In this document: in pieces, positions 17,533 to 27,053 of the stretch
Layout of the letters: each line of letters begins with the position of its first letter
How positions within the stretch are numbered: position 1 is the first letter of the stretch
NCBI GenBank assembly: GCA_001314865.1
Contig: LJZR01000019.1
Span: forward strand, 40,253-104,252
Length of the DNA stretch: 64,000 bases
Source: Phormidesmis priestleyi Ana
GTDB taxonomy: Bacteria; Cyanobacteriota; Cyanobacteriia; Phormidesmidales; Phormidesmidaceae
Direction: 5' to 3'
Program-made: the position numbers and the translations under genes
Notes under the pieces: model-generated
Seen by the model: the letters and a program-made list of their open reading frames with translations, nothing else
Databases searched by the model: none
What the model was told of the DNA's origin: nothing

Positions 17533-18600
17533 TCAAAGAGATAGGCGATCGCATCCCTTCTTCGACAAAAGTGTCTTTGCTCGTTTGGCACTCCCTGAAA
17601 AGGAACTCCGAATCAAATTAGACACTTTTGCGAATGGATTAGCCAGGAGATTTGTTTTTTTAAGTCGTTTGGGCTTTTGCTCTGGCTGCTTCAAAAAGCG
17701 ATAGCTCAAAAAAGTATTTTGATAGCGAATCTTCATGTCCTCACCTTGGCACAGATGCTGAAAAGCAGCAGCAGAATATCCCATATAGTGAATTCGATTA
17801 ATGGGCTTTAAGCCCTCGTAGTTATAAAGCACTTCTACAGCTACAAACGGATCGGCATTAGCACAGTTGCCGGTTCTTTCTTTACTGTTGGGGCTTTTGG
17901 TAAAGTTAAATAGGGGGCGATCGCAGCCCAGCGTCATATAGTTAAACAAAAATGCATCGTCCCACCAGCCGTTGCTATTAATCCAATTAATCTCTCCCTT
18001 TTCAATCAAACGGGTCTTTAAGGCTTGCAGCTGATCGCGACCAAAAATGCCTCGCTTCGATCCAAAAAAGCTAGAGCAATGCAGCCGAGCCCGAATATCA
18101 GCTTCTGTAAAGAGGCCCGACTGTTTAACCAGTGGAATATTCAGAGCCGCAGTTGCCTCTGGCTTAGCATGTTCCCAGTCGTCAAAAACAAAATCGTATC
18201 TGTCTAATTTTCCAAAGATATTGTCTATTGGTCTCATCGCCAAGCTATCGCCATCAAAAAACACAAACTTGTCAAAAACACCATCAAAAGCTGCAAACTT
18301 ACGATGCAAACGACCTTTACACCAGCGAGGATGAGAAAAATTAGTAGCCTTGGCGCGAGGATGCGCCGCAACCACTTCTTGGGCAAAGGTTTCCCATCGC
18401 TCAATGGCCTCTCTATTACAAAATAAAGTAACATTGGGCCGCGAGTCTATTTCTTCTTTAACCCGATCTAACTGATCATCAAAAGGAATGACACAAACAG
18501 GAATATCCAGACCAATATTAACTTCAATACTATTGAGAAGCGCCACTAACTGATCATAAACATAATCATTAGCTAGTGTGTAGATACCGCATGAGTTCAT
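17533..18600 (-). CDS. Glycosyltransferase-like protein, Npun_R2821 type
   Basis: 355 residues. The N-terminus (G-I-Y-T-L-A-N-D-Y-V-Y-D-Q-L) opens like a GT-A fold, and F-F-D-G-D-S-L-A-M near residue 115 carries a D-x-D-type metal/nucleotide-sugar motif. W-W-D-D-A-F-L-F-N-Y (about 212-221) could be catalytic or acceptor-binding. I recall this layout from a cyanobacterial family named after Npun_R2821/R2823. The Lys-rich tail (about 305-355) is basic. An inverted repeat of AAAAGTGTCT lies inside the last codons. Divergent from the sulfotransferase gene; likely part of a surface-glycan group. Confidence 0.7.
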   Translation of the reverse strand: MNSCGIYTLANDYVYDQLVALLNSIEVNIGLDIPVCVIPFDDQLDRVKEEIDSRPNVTLFCNREAIERWETFAQEVVAAHPRAKATNFSHPRWCKGRLHRKFAAFDGVFDKFVFFDGDSLAMRPIDNIFGKLDRYDFVFDDWEHAKPEATAALNIPLVKQSGLFTEADIRARLHCSSFFGSKRGIFGRDQLQALKTRLIEKGEINWINSNGWWDDAFLFNYMTLGCDRPLFNFTKSPNSKERTGNCANADPFVAVEVLYNYEGLKPINRIHYMGYSAAAFQHLCQGEDMKIRYQNTFLSYRFLKQPEQKPKRLKKTNLLANPFAKVSNLIRSSFSGSAKRAKTLLSKKGCDRLSL

Positions 18601-19029
18601 TTTAAAGATACCTCAAAAAACAACGATCAGATGAACAGTTGAAATACAGGTAAAACACACACCTAATATATTAATTTGCTAATTTATTTATAATACTTAC
18701 AATACTAGTATATTTAAGTATAAGTGGTGTCATAGTTAGTATTAAATTGCCCGCATCTTTTCGTAGATAAGAAAACAGTTAGAGAGCCGCAATACATCAT
18801 TTGTCAACACAGGGGCTCAGTGAGGCGGTGGTTAATGAAACAAGCGTTACTATTAAGCCTTAGCGCAAAGGTATTTTCATTAACTGCACATTCCTCAAGC
18901 GAGATCCTGTCAGGTATCATTTTTTACATCCCTTCTTCTCTTTCCTTCTGACATCTTTAAAACAAACACCTTTAAAACAAACATTAATTGGTAATCATTG
19001 TTACATTCTCTCTAGCAGGCATCACCACT
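18601..19029. other. Divergent promoter region
   Basis: AT-rich sequence (about 18655-18745) between two divergent glycan genes. It must hold promoters for both, but no single -10/-35 pair is convincing. No gene seen. Confidence 0.5.
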
Positions 19030-19866
19030 ATGAGTTTTTATCCTAAAACCTTGCAAACAAGCGTTCAGAATTCAAAGAGAAAAGCTCGCAAGCTCTCTAA
19101 AAAATTAGGCTTAGGTGTCACTCATCGGGCCCCTTACGATAATGTATTTCACTGCTGCGTGCAAAAAACGGCTAGCCAGTGGTTTAAGGCCATCTTTAGT
19201 GATGACATTTTTTATCAAAATACCGGACTGCCTGCTCAGACATACAGCAAGGTGGGCCTACGTCAGGACAGGTACGGCGCAGTGCCGCTCAAAAGGGTCG
19301 CAACGCCGCTTTATATCAATCATGCCAACTATTTGGCAATTCCTAAGCCCAAGCACTACAGAACTTTTTTTGTAACCCGCGATCCGCGAGATATTATAGT
19401 CTCTTTTTATTTTTCGACCCGGTACTCTCATCCTTTAATGGCCTACATCCCGAGGATGAGAAAAGAACTAGAAACCCTAACTCACTCAAACGGCCTCAAG
19501 TATGTTACCGATCAGCTCAATGAAATGGGCGTGTTTGAGGCTCAAAACTCTTGGGCCAATGTAAACGATGCACAGCATAAAGTTTTTCGATACGAAGATC
19601 TCGCTAGCGATAATCGCGCTTTTTTAAAGAATTTGCTGGACTATCTAGAGATTGATCTATCGCCTAATAAGTTTGATATTTTATATGATGAACATGCCTT
19701 TGAAAATCTTTCAAAAGGGCGAGGGCAGGGAGAAGAAGACATTAATTCGCACTACCGCAAAGGCAAGGCTGGCGATTGGAAAGAATATTTTGACGATGCG
19801 GTTATGGCTCATTTCGCAAGGGTAACCGGTAACCTATTGAATGTTTTAGAGTATACAACGGAATGA
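19030..19866 (+). CDS. Sulfotransferase family protein
   Basis: 278 residues from ATG 19030; a longer frame from TTG 18988 adds an unlikely hydrophobic start. H-C-C-V-Q-K-T-A-S-Q-W near residue 36 is the PAPS 5'-phosphosulfate loop; R-D-P-R-D-I-I-V-S-F-Y near 118 is the 3'-phosphate site; K-G-K-A-G-D-W-K-E-Y-F near 245 matches the R-K-G-x-x-G-D-W element. It would transfer sulfate from PAPS to a glycan or other hydroxyl. The stop overlaps the next gene by 4 nt (ATGA), so they are translationally coupled. Confidence 0.88.
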   Translation: MSFYPKTLQTSVQNSKRKARKLSKKLGLGVTHRAPYDNVFHCCVQKTASQWFKAIFSDDIFYQNTGLPAQTYSKVGLRQDRYGAVPLKRVATPLYINHANYLAIPKPKHYRTFFVTRDPRDIIVSFYFSTRYSHPLMAYIPRMRKELETLTHSNGLKYVTDQLNEMGVFEAQNSWANVNDAQHKVFRYEDLASDNRAFLKNLLDYLEIDLSPNKFDILYDEHAFENLSKGRGQGEEDINSHYRKGKAGDWKEYFDDAVMAHFARVTGNLLNVLEYTTE

Positions 19867-20996
19867 TTCGGCTTACTTACGGGGACCAGCAACAGTTTCG
19901 CTTTCGACATAGCGATATCAATATTTTGGGAGCAGTAGACCCTGTAAACAATGTCGAGCTTATTAAGCGCTCAGAATATTGCCTTAATGGCAGTGAGCCC
20001 GTCCATTTTTATATTGAGCCCAAGGTTGAAAAAAAAGGCCCTGGCAAATATCCCTATGGCTGTTATACGCCCGCTTGTCATCGGCTAAGAGATCGACCCG
20101 GTCACTTTAATCTTGAAATTTCGGTTAATCATCCTAAACTCATGAAAGGATGGAACACTGTTAGCATAGAAGTTGAATATGGCGACCAAGCGCTTGAGCA
20201 CAAAAGTGTTGAGTTTCATTGGAACCCTCATCCCATTCCTCTGCCCTTGTCGCTCACCGATTTGAGCACAGAGTCCTCTATTCAAGCAATAGGCCAAGCC
20301 ATTAATGGTGCTTTTGAGATTGACGCTGAGCGCAATGTGATTCGTTCGCGATCGCCCGTTGGCTCCGATGTGCTTTTTTTAATCGGATCTCCTCACCAAA
20401 GCCAGGAAGCAACCTACGATGTGAGGTTCACTGGCAGAAAAGTCTTTATGGGCGTTAGTGACTTTTTTACAGCGCATGTAGAACAATCTCCAGACTTGGG
20501 AATTAAGCCGGGTTATTGTACCTCAGGGCTAGCTACCATCAACGCTCAGGGCAATGCCCAGGTGTGGATCGCCTGGGGCGACAATTTAATCGATAACGAG
20601 CAAGAATGGGTCGTAAAAACAGCAGAAAATACAGCGTGGATCGATATTGAACTGCATCGGCTCTATAGTGTGAGACACCAAACGATTATTGGCAACGGCA
20701 TTAACGGCAGTCGGTTTAAAATTTGGCCTAAAGACAAACCCGAACCTAAGGCGTGGCTATGCGAAGAGCACAATAAAGGGCTAGATCCAAAATTCCCCCG
20801 CAATCAGCAAGCCTCTTTTGGTTTGTTTCAGTATTTTGGCTCGCCCACAGAGTGGTCTAACATTGTTGTTAAAGCCTTAGAGATTGACCCAAGGTCTATC
20901 AAGCTCAGGCGAACCAAAAAGAACTACGCTAAACGCCTTCTGACAAAGCTGGCAGCCTACCGAAAGCAATATCTGAAACTATTGAAAAACTATTGA
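19863..20996 (+). CDS. Protein of unknown function coupled to the sulfotransferase
   Basis: 377 residues without signal peptide. The N-terminal part (about 1-120) is beta-rich with paired Cys (Y-G-C-Y-T-P-A-C-H). The middle and C-terminal part (about 145-345) looks like a beta-sandwich of the concanavalin/DUF1080-like kind (F-E-I-D-A-E-R-N-V-I; N-G-S-R-F-K-I-W-P), suggesting carbohydrate binding; this is inference. The tail is very basic. Its start overlaps the sulfotransferase stop. The TGA stop lies in an 11-nt duplication (AAACTATTGAA). Family unknown to me. Confidence 0.65.
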   Translation: MIRLTYGDQQQFRFRHSDINILGAVDPVNNVELIKRSEYCLNGSEPVHFYIEPKVEKKGPGKYPYGCYTPACHRLRDRPGHFNLEISVNHPKLMKGWNTVSIEVEYGDQALEHKSVEFHWNPHPIPLPLSLTDLSTESSIQAIGQAINGAFEIDAERNVIRSRSPVGSDVLFLIGSPHQSQEATYDVRFTGRKVFMGVSDFFTAHVEQSPDLGIKPGYCTSGLATINAQGNAQVWIAWGDNLIDNEQEWVVKTAENTAWIDIELHRLYSVRHQTIIGNGINGSRFKIWPKDKPEPKAWLCEEHNKGLDPKFPRNQQASFGLFQYFGSPTEWSNIVVKALEIDPRSIKLRRTKKNYAKRLLTKLAAYRKQYLKLLKNY

Positions 20997-21004
20997 AAAA
21001 CTAG
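20976..21004. repeat. 11-nt tandem repeat over a stop codon
   Basis: AAACTATTGAA at 20976 and 20987, then AAACTAG. The TGA stop of the preceding gene is inside the second copy. Confidence 0.9.
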
Positions 21005-21045
21005 CAAAAGTAAGTGAACTCTCAAATTATTTGAGTCCATGCCCA

Positions 21046-21969
21046 TCAGGTAAATCGACGTGCCAACACCAGTTTAGTCGCGATTTTGAGATCTTCTCTG
21101 AGTCGATAGCGCTTCTTCCTGAGCCAGTTGAGCAGATGAAAACAACAAACTCCACGCTCTGAAAAGCTAATCGGGGCTCTCCAAGTGGCTTTGAAGTATT
21201 CAAAGAATATTTTCCACCGAGGAAAGGTGATTTTGCCAGTTTTAGTAGGGTCAAACCAGGCAGTGTAAAGATGGTAGCGCGATCGCGCAATTTCAGTAGA
21301 CTGCTTTTCGTGGTATCTAGGAAAAAAGAGATATTCGGGAATTTGGTGAAAACGACCCAAAAAAGAAAGCTGTACTAGCAGCACGCCATCTGCATGAGCA
21401 TAATATCCAATCAAATCGGTTTGCTTTAAAACATCCGCCCGGATTACCCCATACACCTGATAGCATCGATGGTCTCCAAACTTGCGATCGCCAAATAAAA
21501 GCCCGTAAAACCGCTCGCTAGGCTTTTCGGAGTCAGTATTTAACTGAATGTCGTACTTACCTCGGGCCTTGCAGTTGGGTTCAGCAATGACATGGGCCAT
21601 CGCATGACACAGCACCACAGAATCGTCGTTATCTAGGATTTCAACAGACTTTTCAACCAGTTCTGGTGCTAACAAATCGTCGTAGGCTGCCCACCTAAAG
21701 TATTCACCCCGTGACAGCTCAAACACATAGTTATGATTCCAGGCAGGACCCCGATTTTCTTCGTTGCGATAGTAACGAACCCGAGCGTCTTTTGCAGCAT
21801 AGGCACGACAAATTTCCTCGGTATTGTCCGTAGAAGCATTGTCGGCAATAATGAGCTCAAAATCTTGAAAGGTTTGAGCTAGGATAGCCTCTAGAGTTTC
21901 TGAGAGATATTTCTCTCCGTTGTAGACGGGTAAACCAATACTTACCCGAGGCTGAGTGCATGAAGGCAT
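21046..21969 (-). CDS. Glycosyltransferase family 2
   Basis: 307 residues with the GT2 start V-S-I-G-L-P-V-Y-N-G-E-K-Y-L, nucleotide-binding A-D-N-A-S-T-D-N-T and a metal-binding A-Y-D-D in place of D-x-D near 95. The basic, membrane-proximal C-terminus suggests peripheral binding at the cytoplasmic membrane. Convergent with the sulfotransferase pair and probably part of the same glycan-synthesis group; the sugar is unknown. Confidence 0.92.
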   Translation of the reverse strand: MPSCTQPRVSIGLPVYNGEKYLSETLEAILAQTFQDFELIIADNASTDNTEEICRAYAAKDARVRYYRNEENRGPAWNHNYVFELSRGEYFRWAAYDDLLAPELVEKSVEILDNDDSVVLCHAMAHVIAEPNCKARGKYDIQLNTDSEKPSERFYGLLFGDRKFGDHRCYQVYGVIRADVLKQTDLIGYYAHADGVLLVQLSFLGRFHQIPEYLFFPRYHEKQSTEIARSRYHLYTAWFDPTKTGKITFPRWKIFFEYFKATWRAPISFSERGVCCFHLLNWLRKKRYRLREDLKIATKLVLARRFT

Positions 21970-22335
21970 AAGGATTACTCAACTATAGCCATCGTACGAT
22001 GGCCTTAATTTTTCTTAGCTTATTTATTGACTTATTTGTTGACTTATTTTCTGGGCTCGCTTTCTTGAGTTAGATGCTCCCTAAAGTCGCGCAGCACAAA
22101 TGATTCACAGAGGCCGTTTAACACCTGATATGATTTCTAACATGGTTTATTGATTTGAATTTATTGCTCACGCTCTCTTCATATTTTTTCTGAGTAATCA
22201 AGTTAAATATTTATATTCCAAAGAAGAATATATGAGTTTATTTCTCTGTAACAAAGTATGCTGCCGAGGCCACTTTGGGGAGCGTCTCGACAGCATAAAA
22301 TGAAGTTATTAGTTAAAAGTAATCTAAGTTTTTAG
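21970..22335. other. Intergenic region with one hairpin
   Basis: AT-rich. The only structure I see is the hairpin at 22257-22297. The right part follows the leftward HEAT-protein gene; the left part is upstream of the glycosyltransferase. Confidence 0.5.
22257..22297 (-). terminator. Probable terminator hairpin
   Basis: TATGCTGCCGAG (22257-22268) pairs with CTCGACAGCATA (22286-22297) with one mismatch, 39 nt after the HEAT-protein stop on the minus strand. No strong T-run, so moderate support. Confidence 0.55.
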
Positions 22336-23322
22336 TTAAAATAGGCCAGTGATGAACCCAATCGCAGTGGGCAGTAGCCGCTTACGAGTTTCTCTGGCAA
22401 TAATTCCAAGCACCGCCGATGGACGATTGTCGCTTCTAACAACCATTAAGGCCTCTTGTGCAATCTGCCGCGTTCTAGAATCTTGATTGTTGACCAAATC
22501 ATGTAGAAGCGGAATAGCCGGGAGTGCCTGTTCACCGAGTTGTGCGAGGGCAGAAATGGCTAGTTCGCGAACTTTATCACTGCCGTTATCACTCATGTTG
22601 CCACTGTGCTCAGAAGCAGCTGCCGCAATGAGGGTTGGCAAAATCAAATCGCGATCGCCTGTCAAAGTCCATAGCGCATCTGCTGCATATAGCTGAGTTA
22701 AAATATTCTCACTGCTTAGCGCTGCTGTAAGCGCCGGTACCGAACGCGCCTGCACGCTAAACGCTGCCCCAATCCCCGCTAGGTTTGTTTTTGTCGGCTC
22801 CACAAAAGCAACAGATTCTAAACCAACACTTTCTAGCCCAGCCAGTGCAGAAGCACCGGGCCTTTTTACGATAGGGCGCTGTTCTACTGAAGTTTGTTCT
22901 ACTAGAATTTGTTCTACTGGAATTTGTTCTACTAGAACTTGCTCTCTAACAATGCTGCCGCTAGTCGATAGGTTAGAAATTAGCGACTCGGAAAGATCAG
23001 AAGAATGAGAAGGATCAGAAAGTGATGCAGGTGCGATCGCCTCTAGCGCCATACCATCTGCCTGCAAAGCTACCATTAGCTCTAACATGGCCTCATCATG
23101 CTCTTTTATTGAAGCTTCAGCCACTGACTCAGCAGCAACGGGCTCAGCAGCAACGGGCTCAGCTGGATAAGTCAAAACCGCTTCAGTCACCAATGGATCT
23201 TCAACTCGGCTCTGACTCTCCTGTGCGAAAGTAGGCATTGCCGTCAAACTCAAAGGCAACGATACAGAAACAGCAAAAGCAGTGCGCCAAAAGTTCCTTT
23301 GAAAGTTGCTTTGAGTGAACAT
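22336..23322 (-). CDS. Exported HEAT-repeat protein
   Basis: 328 residues from the ATG at 23322. A signal peptide is clear (F-A-V-S-V-S-L-P-L-S-L, cleavage near F-A-Q at about 34). A low-complexity Ala/Glu/Val region follows, with V-A-A-E-P and V-E-Q-x-x repeats (about 55-150); the C-terminal half (about 185-310) has HEAT/Armadillo-like helices (S-V-P-A-L-T-A-A-L; A-A-D-A-L-W-T-L-T; A-L-A-Q-L-G-E-Q-A-L-P-A-I). Likely a periplasmic scaffold; partner unknown. The low-complexity region is expanded at DNA level, as in other genes of this window. Confidence 0.72.
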   Translation of the reverse strand: MFTQSNFQRNFWRTAFAVSVSLPLSLTAMPTFAQESQSRVEDPLVTEAVLTYPAEPVAAEPVAAESVAEASIKEHDEAMLELMVALQADGMALEAIAPASLSDPSHSSDLSESLISNLSTSGSIVREQVLVEQIPVEQILVEQTSVEQRPIVKRPGASALAGLESVGLESVAFVEPTKTNLAGIGAAFSVQARSVPALTAALSSENILTQLYAADALWTLTGDRDLILPTLIAAAASEHSGNMSDNGSDKVRELAISALAQLGEQALPAIPLLHDLVNNQDSRTRQIAQEALMVVRSDNRPSAVLGIIARETRKRLLPTAIGFITGLF

Positions 23323-23420
23323 TATAAAATCCAGGAGTATTTTGAAGATTGTTATCTTCAAAAGATACTCAAAGGGTTAAAGCAACTTGGGCTGCGGCAG
23401 ACCAGTTTATTATTTGACTG

Positions 23421-23510
23421 TTCGTGTTTTGATCGTTCGTGTTTTGATCGTTCGTGTTTTGACCGTTCGTGTTTTGACCGTTCGTGTTTTGACCGTTCGT
23501 GATTAAACTG
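23421..23510. repeat. Six-unit 15-nt tandem array
   Basis: TTCGTGTTTTGATCG/TTCGTGTTTTGACCG five times from 23421, then a partial unit. It lies between the HPt gene and the HEAT-protein gene. Confidence 0.95.
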
Positions 23511-23556
23511 TTGGTAATTAGACTGAGCCTTGCTCTACAGGTAAACCATCACCTAT

Positions 23557-24024
23557 CTACATCTCCACACGATCTTTTAGATAGTCTTGAATTCGATTGG
23601 AGTGGGTGCGAATTTGCTCAAGCAGGTTTTGTGCTTCGGAGAGCTTGCCGCTACGGGCGAGTTGCTCTAGCTGACCGGCGGCTGAGGCCAAGGCGCTGGC
23701 CCCTACATTGGCGCTAGCCCCCCTCAAGGAGTGGGCAATTTCTTCGACAGACTGAAGACTACAAGTTGCGATCGCCTGATCTAACTCGGCTAAGTTCTTC
23801 TGCGCATCCTTCAGGAACATCGTCAGTAGCTCAATCTCAAAATCGGTATCTTCACCAGCGAGTTGCTTCAACTGATGCCAATTAAAATCAGGCATAGTCA
23901 GTGGGCGACTGGTGATCATCGGGAGTTTGCCTACCATTCGTTTACCAATATGCTTGCTGCTAAGGCGCTTGCCAAGACGCGTGAAACTAGCCACATAAAA
24001 GGGACACGCCTTTAGCCCTGGCAT
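23557..24024 (-). CDS. HPt (histidine phosphotransfer) domain protein
   Basis: The last 112 residues form an HPt helical bundle with the phospho-accepting His in I-A-H-S-L-R-G-A-S-A-N-V-G-A. Such proteins relay phosphate between hybrid kinases and regulators. Two starts are possible: ATG 24024 (155 residues, basic N-terminal extension) and ATG 23895 (M-P-D-F-N-W, 112 residues, the usual size). Neither has a clear ribosome binding site; the shorter form is more typical. No partner kinase is adjacent. Confidence 0.82.
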   Translation of the reverse strand: MPGLKACPFYVASFTRLGKRLSSKHIGKRMVGKLPMITSRPLTMPDFNWHQLKQLAGEDTDFEIELLTMFLKDAQKNLAELDQAIATCSLQSVEEIAHSLRGASANVGASALASAAGQLEQLARSGKLSEAQNLLEQIRTHSNRIQDYLKDRVEM

Positions 24025-24244
24025 ATCGCTCTGTAAAACACCTTACAGAGAAATACCTTACAGAGTTTGATAAAGCGGCGTGAATATGAAGCTAATATTC
24101 ATCTCAACTTCATATTCTGCTAAAGAGAGTATGGATTCATCGTAGATTTTACCTAAGTATTTTCTGCATAAGTTTTACGCTTTAGTCCGCAAGCACCTCA
24201 TTGACAAAACTTCGGAATCGAGTGCTCAGAATAGGGAGCGCTAT

Positions 24245-24424
24245 TTAGCGTCCTAGTTCATTGTCGTCACCTTTCATAAACCACGACATCAGCATTAGCA
24301 GCAGCAGCCAGATCAGCCAGTTTGGCCAACGCACCCATCCCCACAGTATTTGGGGGAAGGCATCGGCTGCGTTTGAGAACCAAAAGCCAATGATAATGGT
24401 GATGATTAACGCAACAAGAGACAT
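24245..24424 (-). CDS. Small membrane protein, 59 residues
   Basis: ATG at 24424, 12 nt after the stop of the P-loop ATPase gene; AAGGG sits 9 nt before it. The product has two hydrophobic segments (I-I-T-I-I-I-G-F-W-F about 6-16 and W-L-I-W-L-L-L-L-M-L-M about 36-46) separated by a Trp-rich loop, and an acidic tail (K-G-D-D-N-E). Composition, spacing and ribosome binding site all favour a real gene. Function unknown; the ATPase link suggests a membrane anchor or effector. Confidence 0.7.
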   Translation of the reverse strand: MSLVALIITIIIGFWFSNAADAFPQILWGWVRWPNWLIWLLLLMLMSWFMKGDDNELGR

Positions 24425-24436
24425 TAATGAGAGCCC

Positions 24437-25984
24437 TTATTTAGTGATCCGCCAAGGATTGAAATCTTCATGGTCAGGAAAAGGATACACCCGCACTCGA
24501 TTTTCGTATTTGACATTAAGCTTGCGGTAAAACATGGGGTGAACAGCGCAGAGGTCATCTGACAGCAGCGGTAGTCTGCTTTCGGTGCTGTACTCAAAGT
24601 CGGCTTCGGCGTAGCCTGCTTCGGTGTTGAGATGGCGAATGCGGCCAATAATACCTAGCTCTGATACCAGCTGTCGAAAGCTATGCGGAGAATATTCACC
24701 GCTCCATTCTGAGGCGGTAAAAGGGGCGCGTTTATCCAGCTCGTTGCCTTTGAATATCATCGGAATGCCGGAGAGCGCTTCTAAAATGCGGCCTACCTTA
24801 GGATAGACCGTGCTGTAGGAGTTAATGACTTCTTCGGCGAGGGCGTTTTGCTTGGTTTGTAAGGCGTTGACGATGCTACTGGGGTGAAACTGGGGAAAGG
24901 TTTTTTTCTCTATGGCTTCACTGGCGATCGCATTGCACAGCACAATCAGCTGTCGGGGTCGCATTTGGGTATGGCGCAGCACGTAGGGAAAGGTATGTTC
25001 GGGGAGCTGCTGCTCATTGCGCAAGGTCCGGCCAAAGTAGGGATACCACATTTTTTCGAGCACATCGGTAGAGCTATCCCAGTCAATTCGGCGCGACTCA
25101 GGCAATAGCAAGTTCATCGCTTCTAAATAGTTGTAAAAGCGCCAGCTAATCAGTCGCATCAAATCTTTCGGTCGCCAGTGCATATACACCTCGTTGCGCA
25201 CTGTCTTTAACGGATTGAGGATCACCTCTTCTTTAAGATGAGGAAACACCTCTGCCATCGCAAAAATTTTGATATGCACGCCCTGATGAGCAAAGTCCCG
25301 ATTAAATTCAGATCCGCATTTGATGAGCGCAGCAGTCGTACGCATCATTGTGGGATCGTGAATGGCGTAGTTTTCTAAGGTGTCAAACGCAACGATCACA
25401 GGACGTTTTTTAGCGACTTCGAGCACGGCGGTTATCCCCGCATGCACGCGAGCATCTAAAAAAATAGCCTCTAGCTCGTCGAGCAGGTCATCTTCGCCGC
25501 TATGCACGAGGCGAGCGAGTAGCGCCTTTAACAAATGGCGAATAAAGCTAGAAAGCTTGCCTTCTCGGGTGCCAAAAATGCAGGCAGTGCGAATGCGCGG
25601 ATCGAGATCTTGCAGCTCGCGAAAGATTACCGACCACACAACTAACCGCCAAATAGTTGCAATGCGAGGAATCGCGACTTCTCGGCTGTGAGGGGCTGTG
25701 AGGGTAATGTCTTCTAGGACTTTTTCAAATACAGCTGGTTCGTCTACATCAATTGCGATCGCACCCTCCATCTTTTTTTGAAAAGAAAAGAATTGAGAGA
25801 GCGCCGTTTTACCCGACCCACGCCGACCCACAATCAAAAACACATTGGGATCTAACGCCCGACTGTTAAACCGGGTGTGATAAAAAAAGTACCGACTATA
25901 GTCCGCCTTGAGCAGCTTGACTTCCGATTCGCAGTCAGCTTCGCCAAACGGATTAAACCAAATCGCTGTATTTCGATCAATCAC
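24437..25984 (-). CDS. P-loop ATPase, Sll1717-like family
   Basis: 515 residues. Walker A G-R-R-G-S-G-K-T-A near residue 54; a Walker B-like V-I-V-A-F-D-T-L-E near 199. An R-P-K-D-L-M region and R-P-R-Q-L-I-V-L-C follow, then a C-terminal winged-helix-like part (about 395-515). This resembles the cyanobacterial Sll1717 P-loop family, related to STAND/AAA regulators; some relatives are suspected defence or signalling ATPases, which is inference here. Start is GTG 25984 with AAGGA 10 nt upstream. Followed directly by the 59-residue membrane protein. Confidence 0.78.
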   Translation of the reverse strand: MIDRNTAIWFNPFGEADCESEVKLLKADYSRYFFYHTRFNSRALDPNVFLIVGRRGSGKTALSQFFSFQKKMEGAIAIDVDEPAVFEKVLEDITLTAPHSREVAIPRIATIWRLVVWSVIFRELQDLDPRIRTACIFGTREGKLSSFIRHLLKALLARLVHSGEDDLLDELEAIFLDARVHAGITAVLEVAKKRPVIVAFDTLENYAIHDPTMMRTTAALIKCGSEFNRDFAHQGVHIKIFAMAEVFPHLKEEVILNPLKTVRNEVYMHWRPKDLMRLISWRFYNYLEAMNLLLPESRRIDWDSSTDVLEKMWYPYFGRTLRNEQQLPEHTFPYVLRHTQMRPRQLIVLCNAIASEAIEKKTFPQFHPSSIVNALQTKQNALAEEVINSYSTVYPKVGRILEALSGIPMIFKGNELDKRAPFTASEWSGEYSPHSFRQLVSELGIIGRIRHLNTEAGYAEADFEYSTESRLPLLSDDLCAVHPMFYRKLNVKYENRVRVYPFPDHEDFNPWRITK

Positions 25985-26275
25985 CCTAATGCATTCCTTT
26001 AGTCATTAATATTTACATCAATATTTGCTGATGGTTTTCTTATTTCTTCTACGCTTCCCTTGGCCAACCCGGATGCGATCAGCTTGGTGCATTAGCCGAC
26101 TGGCGACGGCTCACGCCTGTATTTTGTAACAATTTGCATAACTCTCGGCAAAAAATATTGTTTTGTGAACGGAGCCGCAGGGTCTCATCTATAGGGGCTT
26201 AAAAAGCGATAGTGTTTAAGCGGTTTCCCTATCCCCTATCAGTTAACGACTGGTTAACGACCGGTTTTTGAATTT

Positions 26276-26908
26276 ATGCTGCGCTACCTATCTAAGACTG
26301 TGTCTAAAACGGTGTCCAAAGAAGAGGAAACGCAGAACCGCATCTTAAAAGCTGCCGAAAAGCTGTTTGCTAAGCGGGGCTATGGCGGCACCACGACTCG
26401 GGACTTAGCGCAGGCTGCTGGAGTGGCTGAAGGCACATTATTTCGTCACTTTGAAAACAAAAAGGCCATTCTGATTGAAGTAGCCACTCGGGGATGGATG
26501 GAGATTTTGACCGATTTGCTCACTGAACTGAGTGAAATGGGCAGCTACAAGGCGGTTGCTCAGGTGATGCGTAAGCGAATGCTCAGCCTAAATGCCAATA
26601 CCGATATGCTCAGGGTGTGCTTTATGGAAGCACAGTTTCATCCAGAGCTGCGCGATCGCATCCAGGCCGACGTCATCGATAAAATGACCGACGTCACCGA
26701 AGCTTTTTTCCAAACCGCCATGGACAGAGGCGAATACCGCAAAATGAACCCGCGTGTTGTGGCTCGCATTTTCCTGGGCATGTTCACCGTCTCTGGCTTT
26801 AGCCAATCCACTATGGCCGACGAAGCCAACTCCCCCAGTGATATGAAAGAAATGGCAGAGACATTGGCCGACATCTTTTTAAACGGCGTCTTAAGCGAGC
26901 AAGCGTAG
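26276..26908 (+). CDS. TetR/AcrR-family transcription regulator
   Basis: 210 residues. The N-terminal helix-turn-helix reads T-Q-N-R-I-L-K-A-A-E-K-L-F then T-T-T-R-D-L-A-Q-A-A-G-V-A-E-G-T-L-F-R-H-F, the TetR consensus. The C-terminal ligand domain is helical and ends with F-L-N-G-V-L. A short S-K-T-V-S-K-T-V-S repeat precedes the DNA-binding part. No divergent partner; lysS follows in the same direction, so the target is unknown. Confidence 0.94.
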   Translation: MLRYLSKTVSKTVSKEEETQNRILKAAEKLFAKRGYGGTTTRDLAQAAGVAEGTLFRHFENKKAILIEVATRGWMEILTDLLTELSEMGSYKAVAQVMRKRMLSLNANTDMLRVCFMEAQFHPELRDRIQADVIDKMTDVTEAFFQTAMDRGEYRKMNPRVVARIFLGMFTVSGFSQSTMADEANSPSDMKEMAETLADIFLNGVLSEQA

Positions 26909-26945
26909 ATTTCACGCGTAGATCGATTCCTTAGCGTGACTAGCC

Positions 26946-26997
26946 AAATCGTTCAGCGAAATCGTTCAGCGAAATCGTTCAGCGAAATCGTTCAGCG
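26946..26997. repeat. Four copies of a 13-nt unit
   Basis: AAATCGTTCAGCG repeated four times, 38 nt after the TetR gene and 57 nt before lysS. Confidence 0.96.
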
Positions 26998-27053
26998 GGC
27001 CGATACAATGAGGACTGGCAAATACACCGCTTCTTTACACAGCTTCTTTGGTA

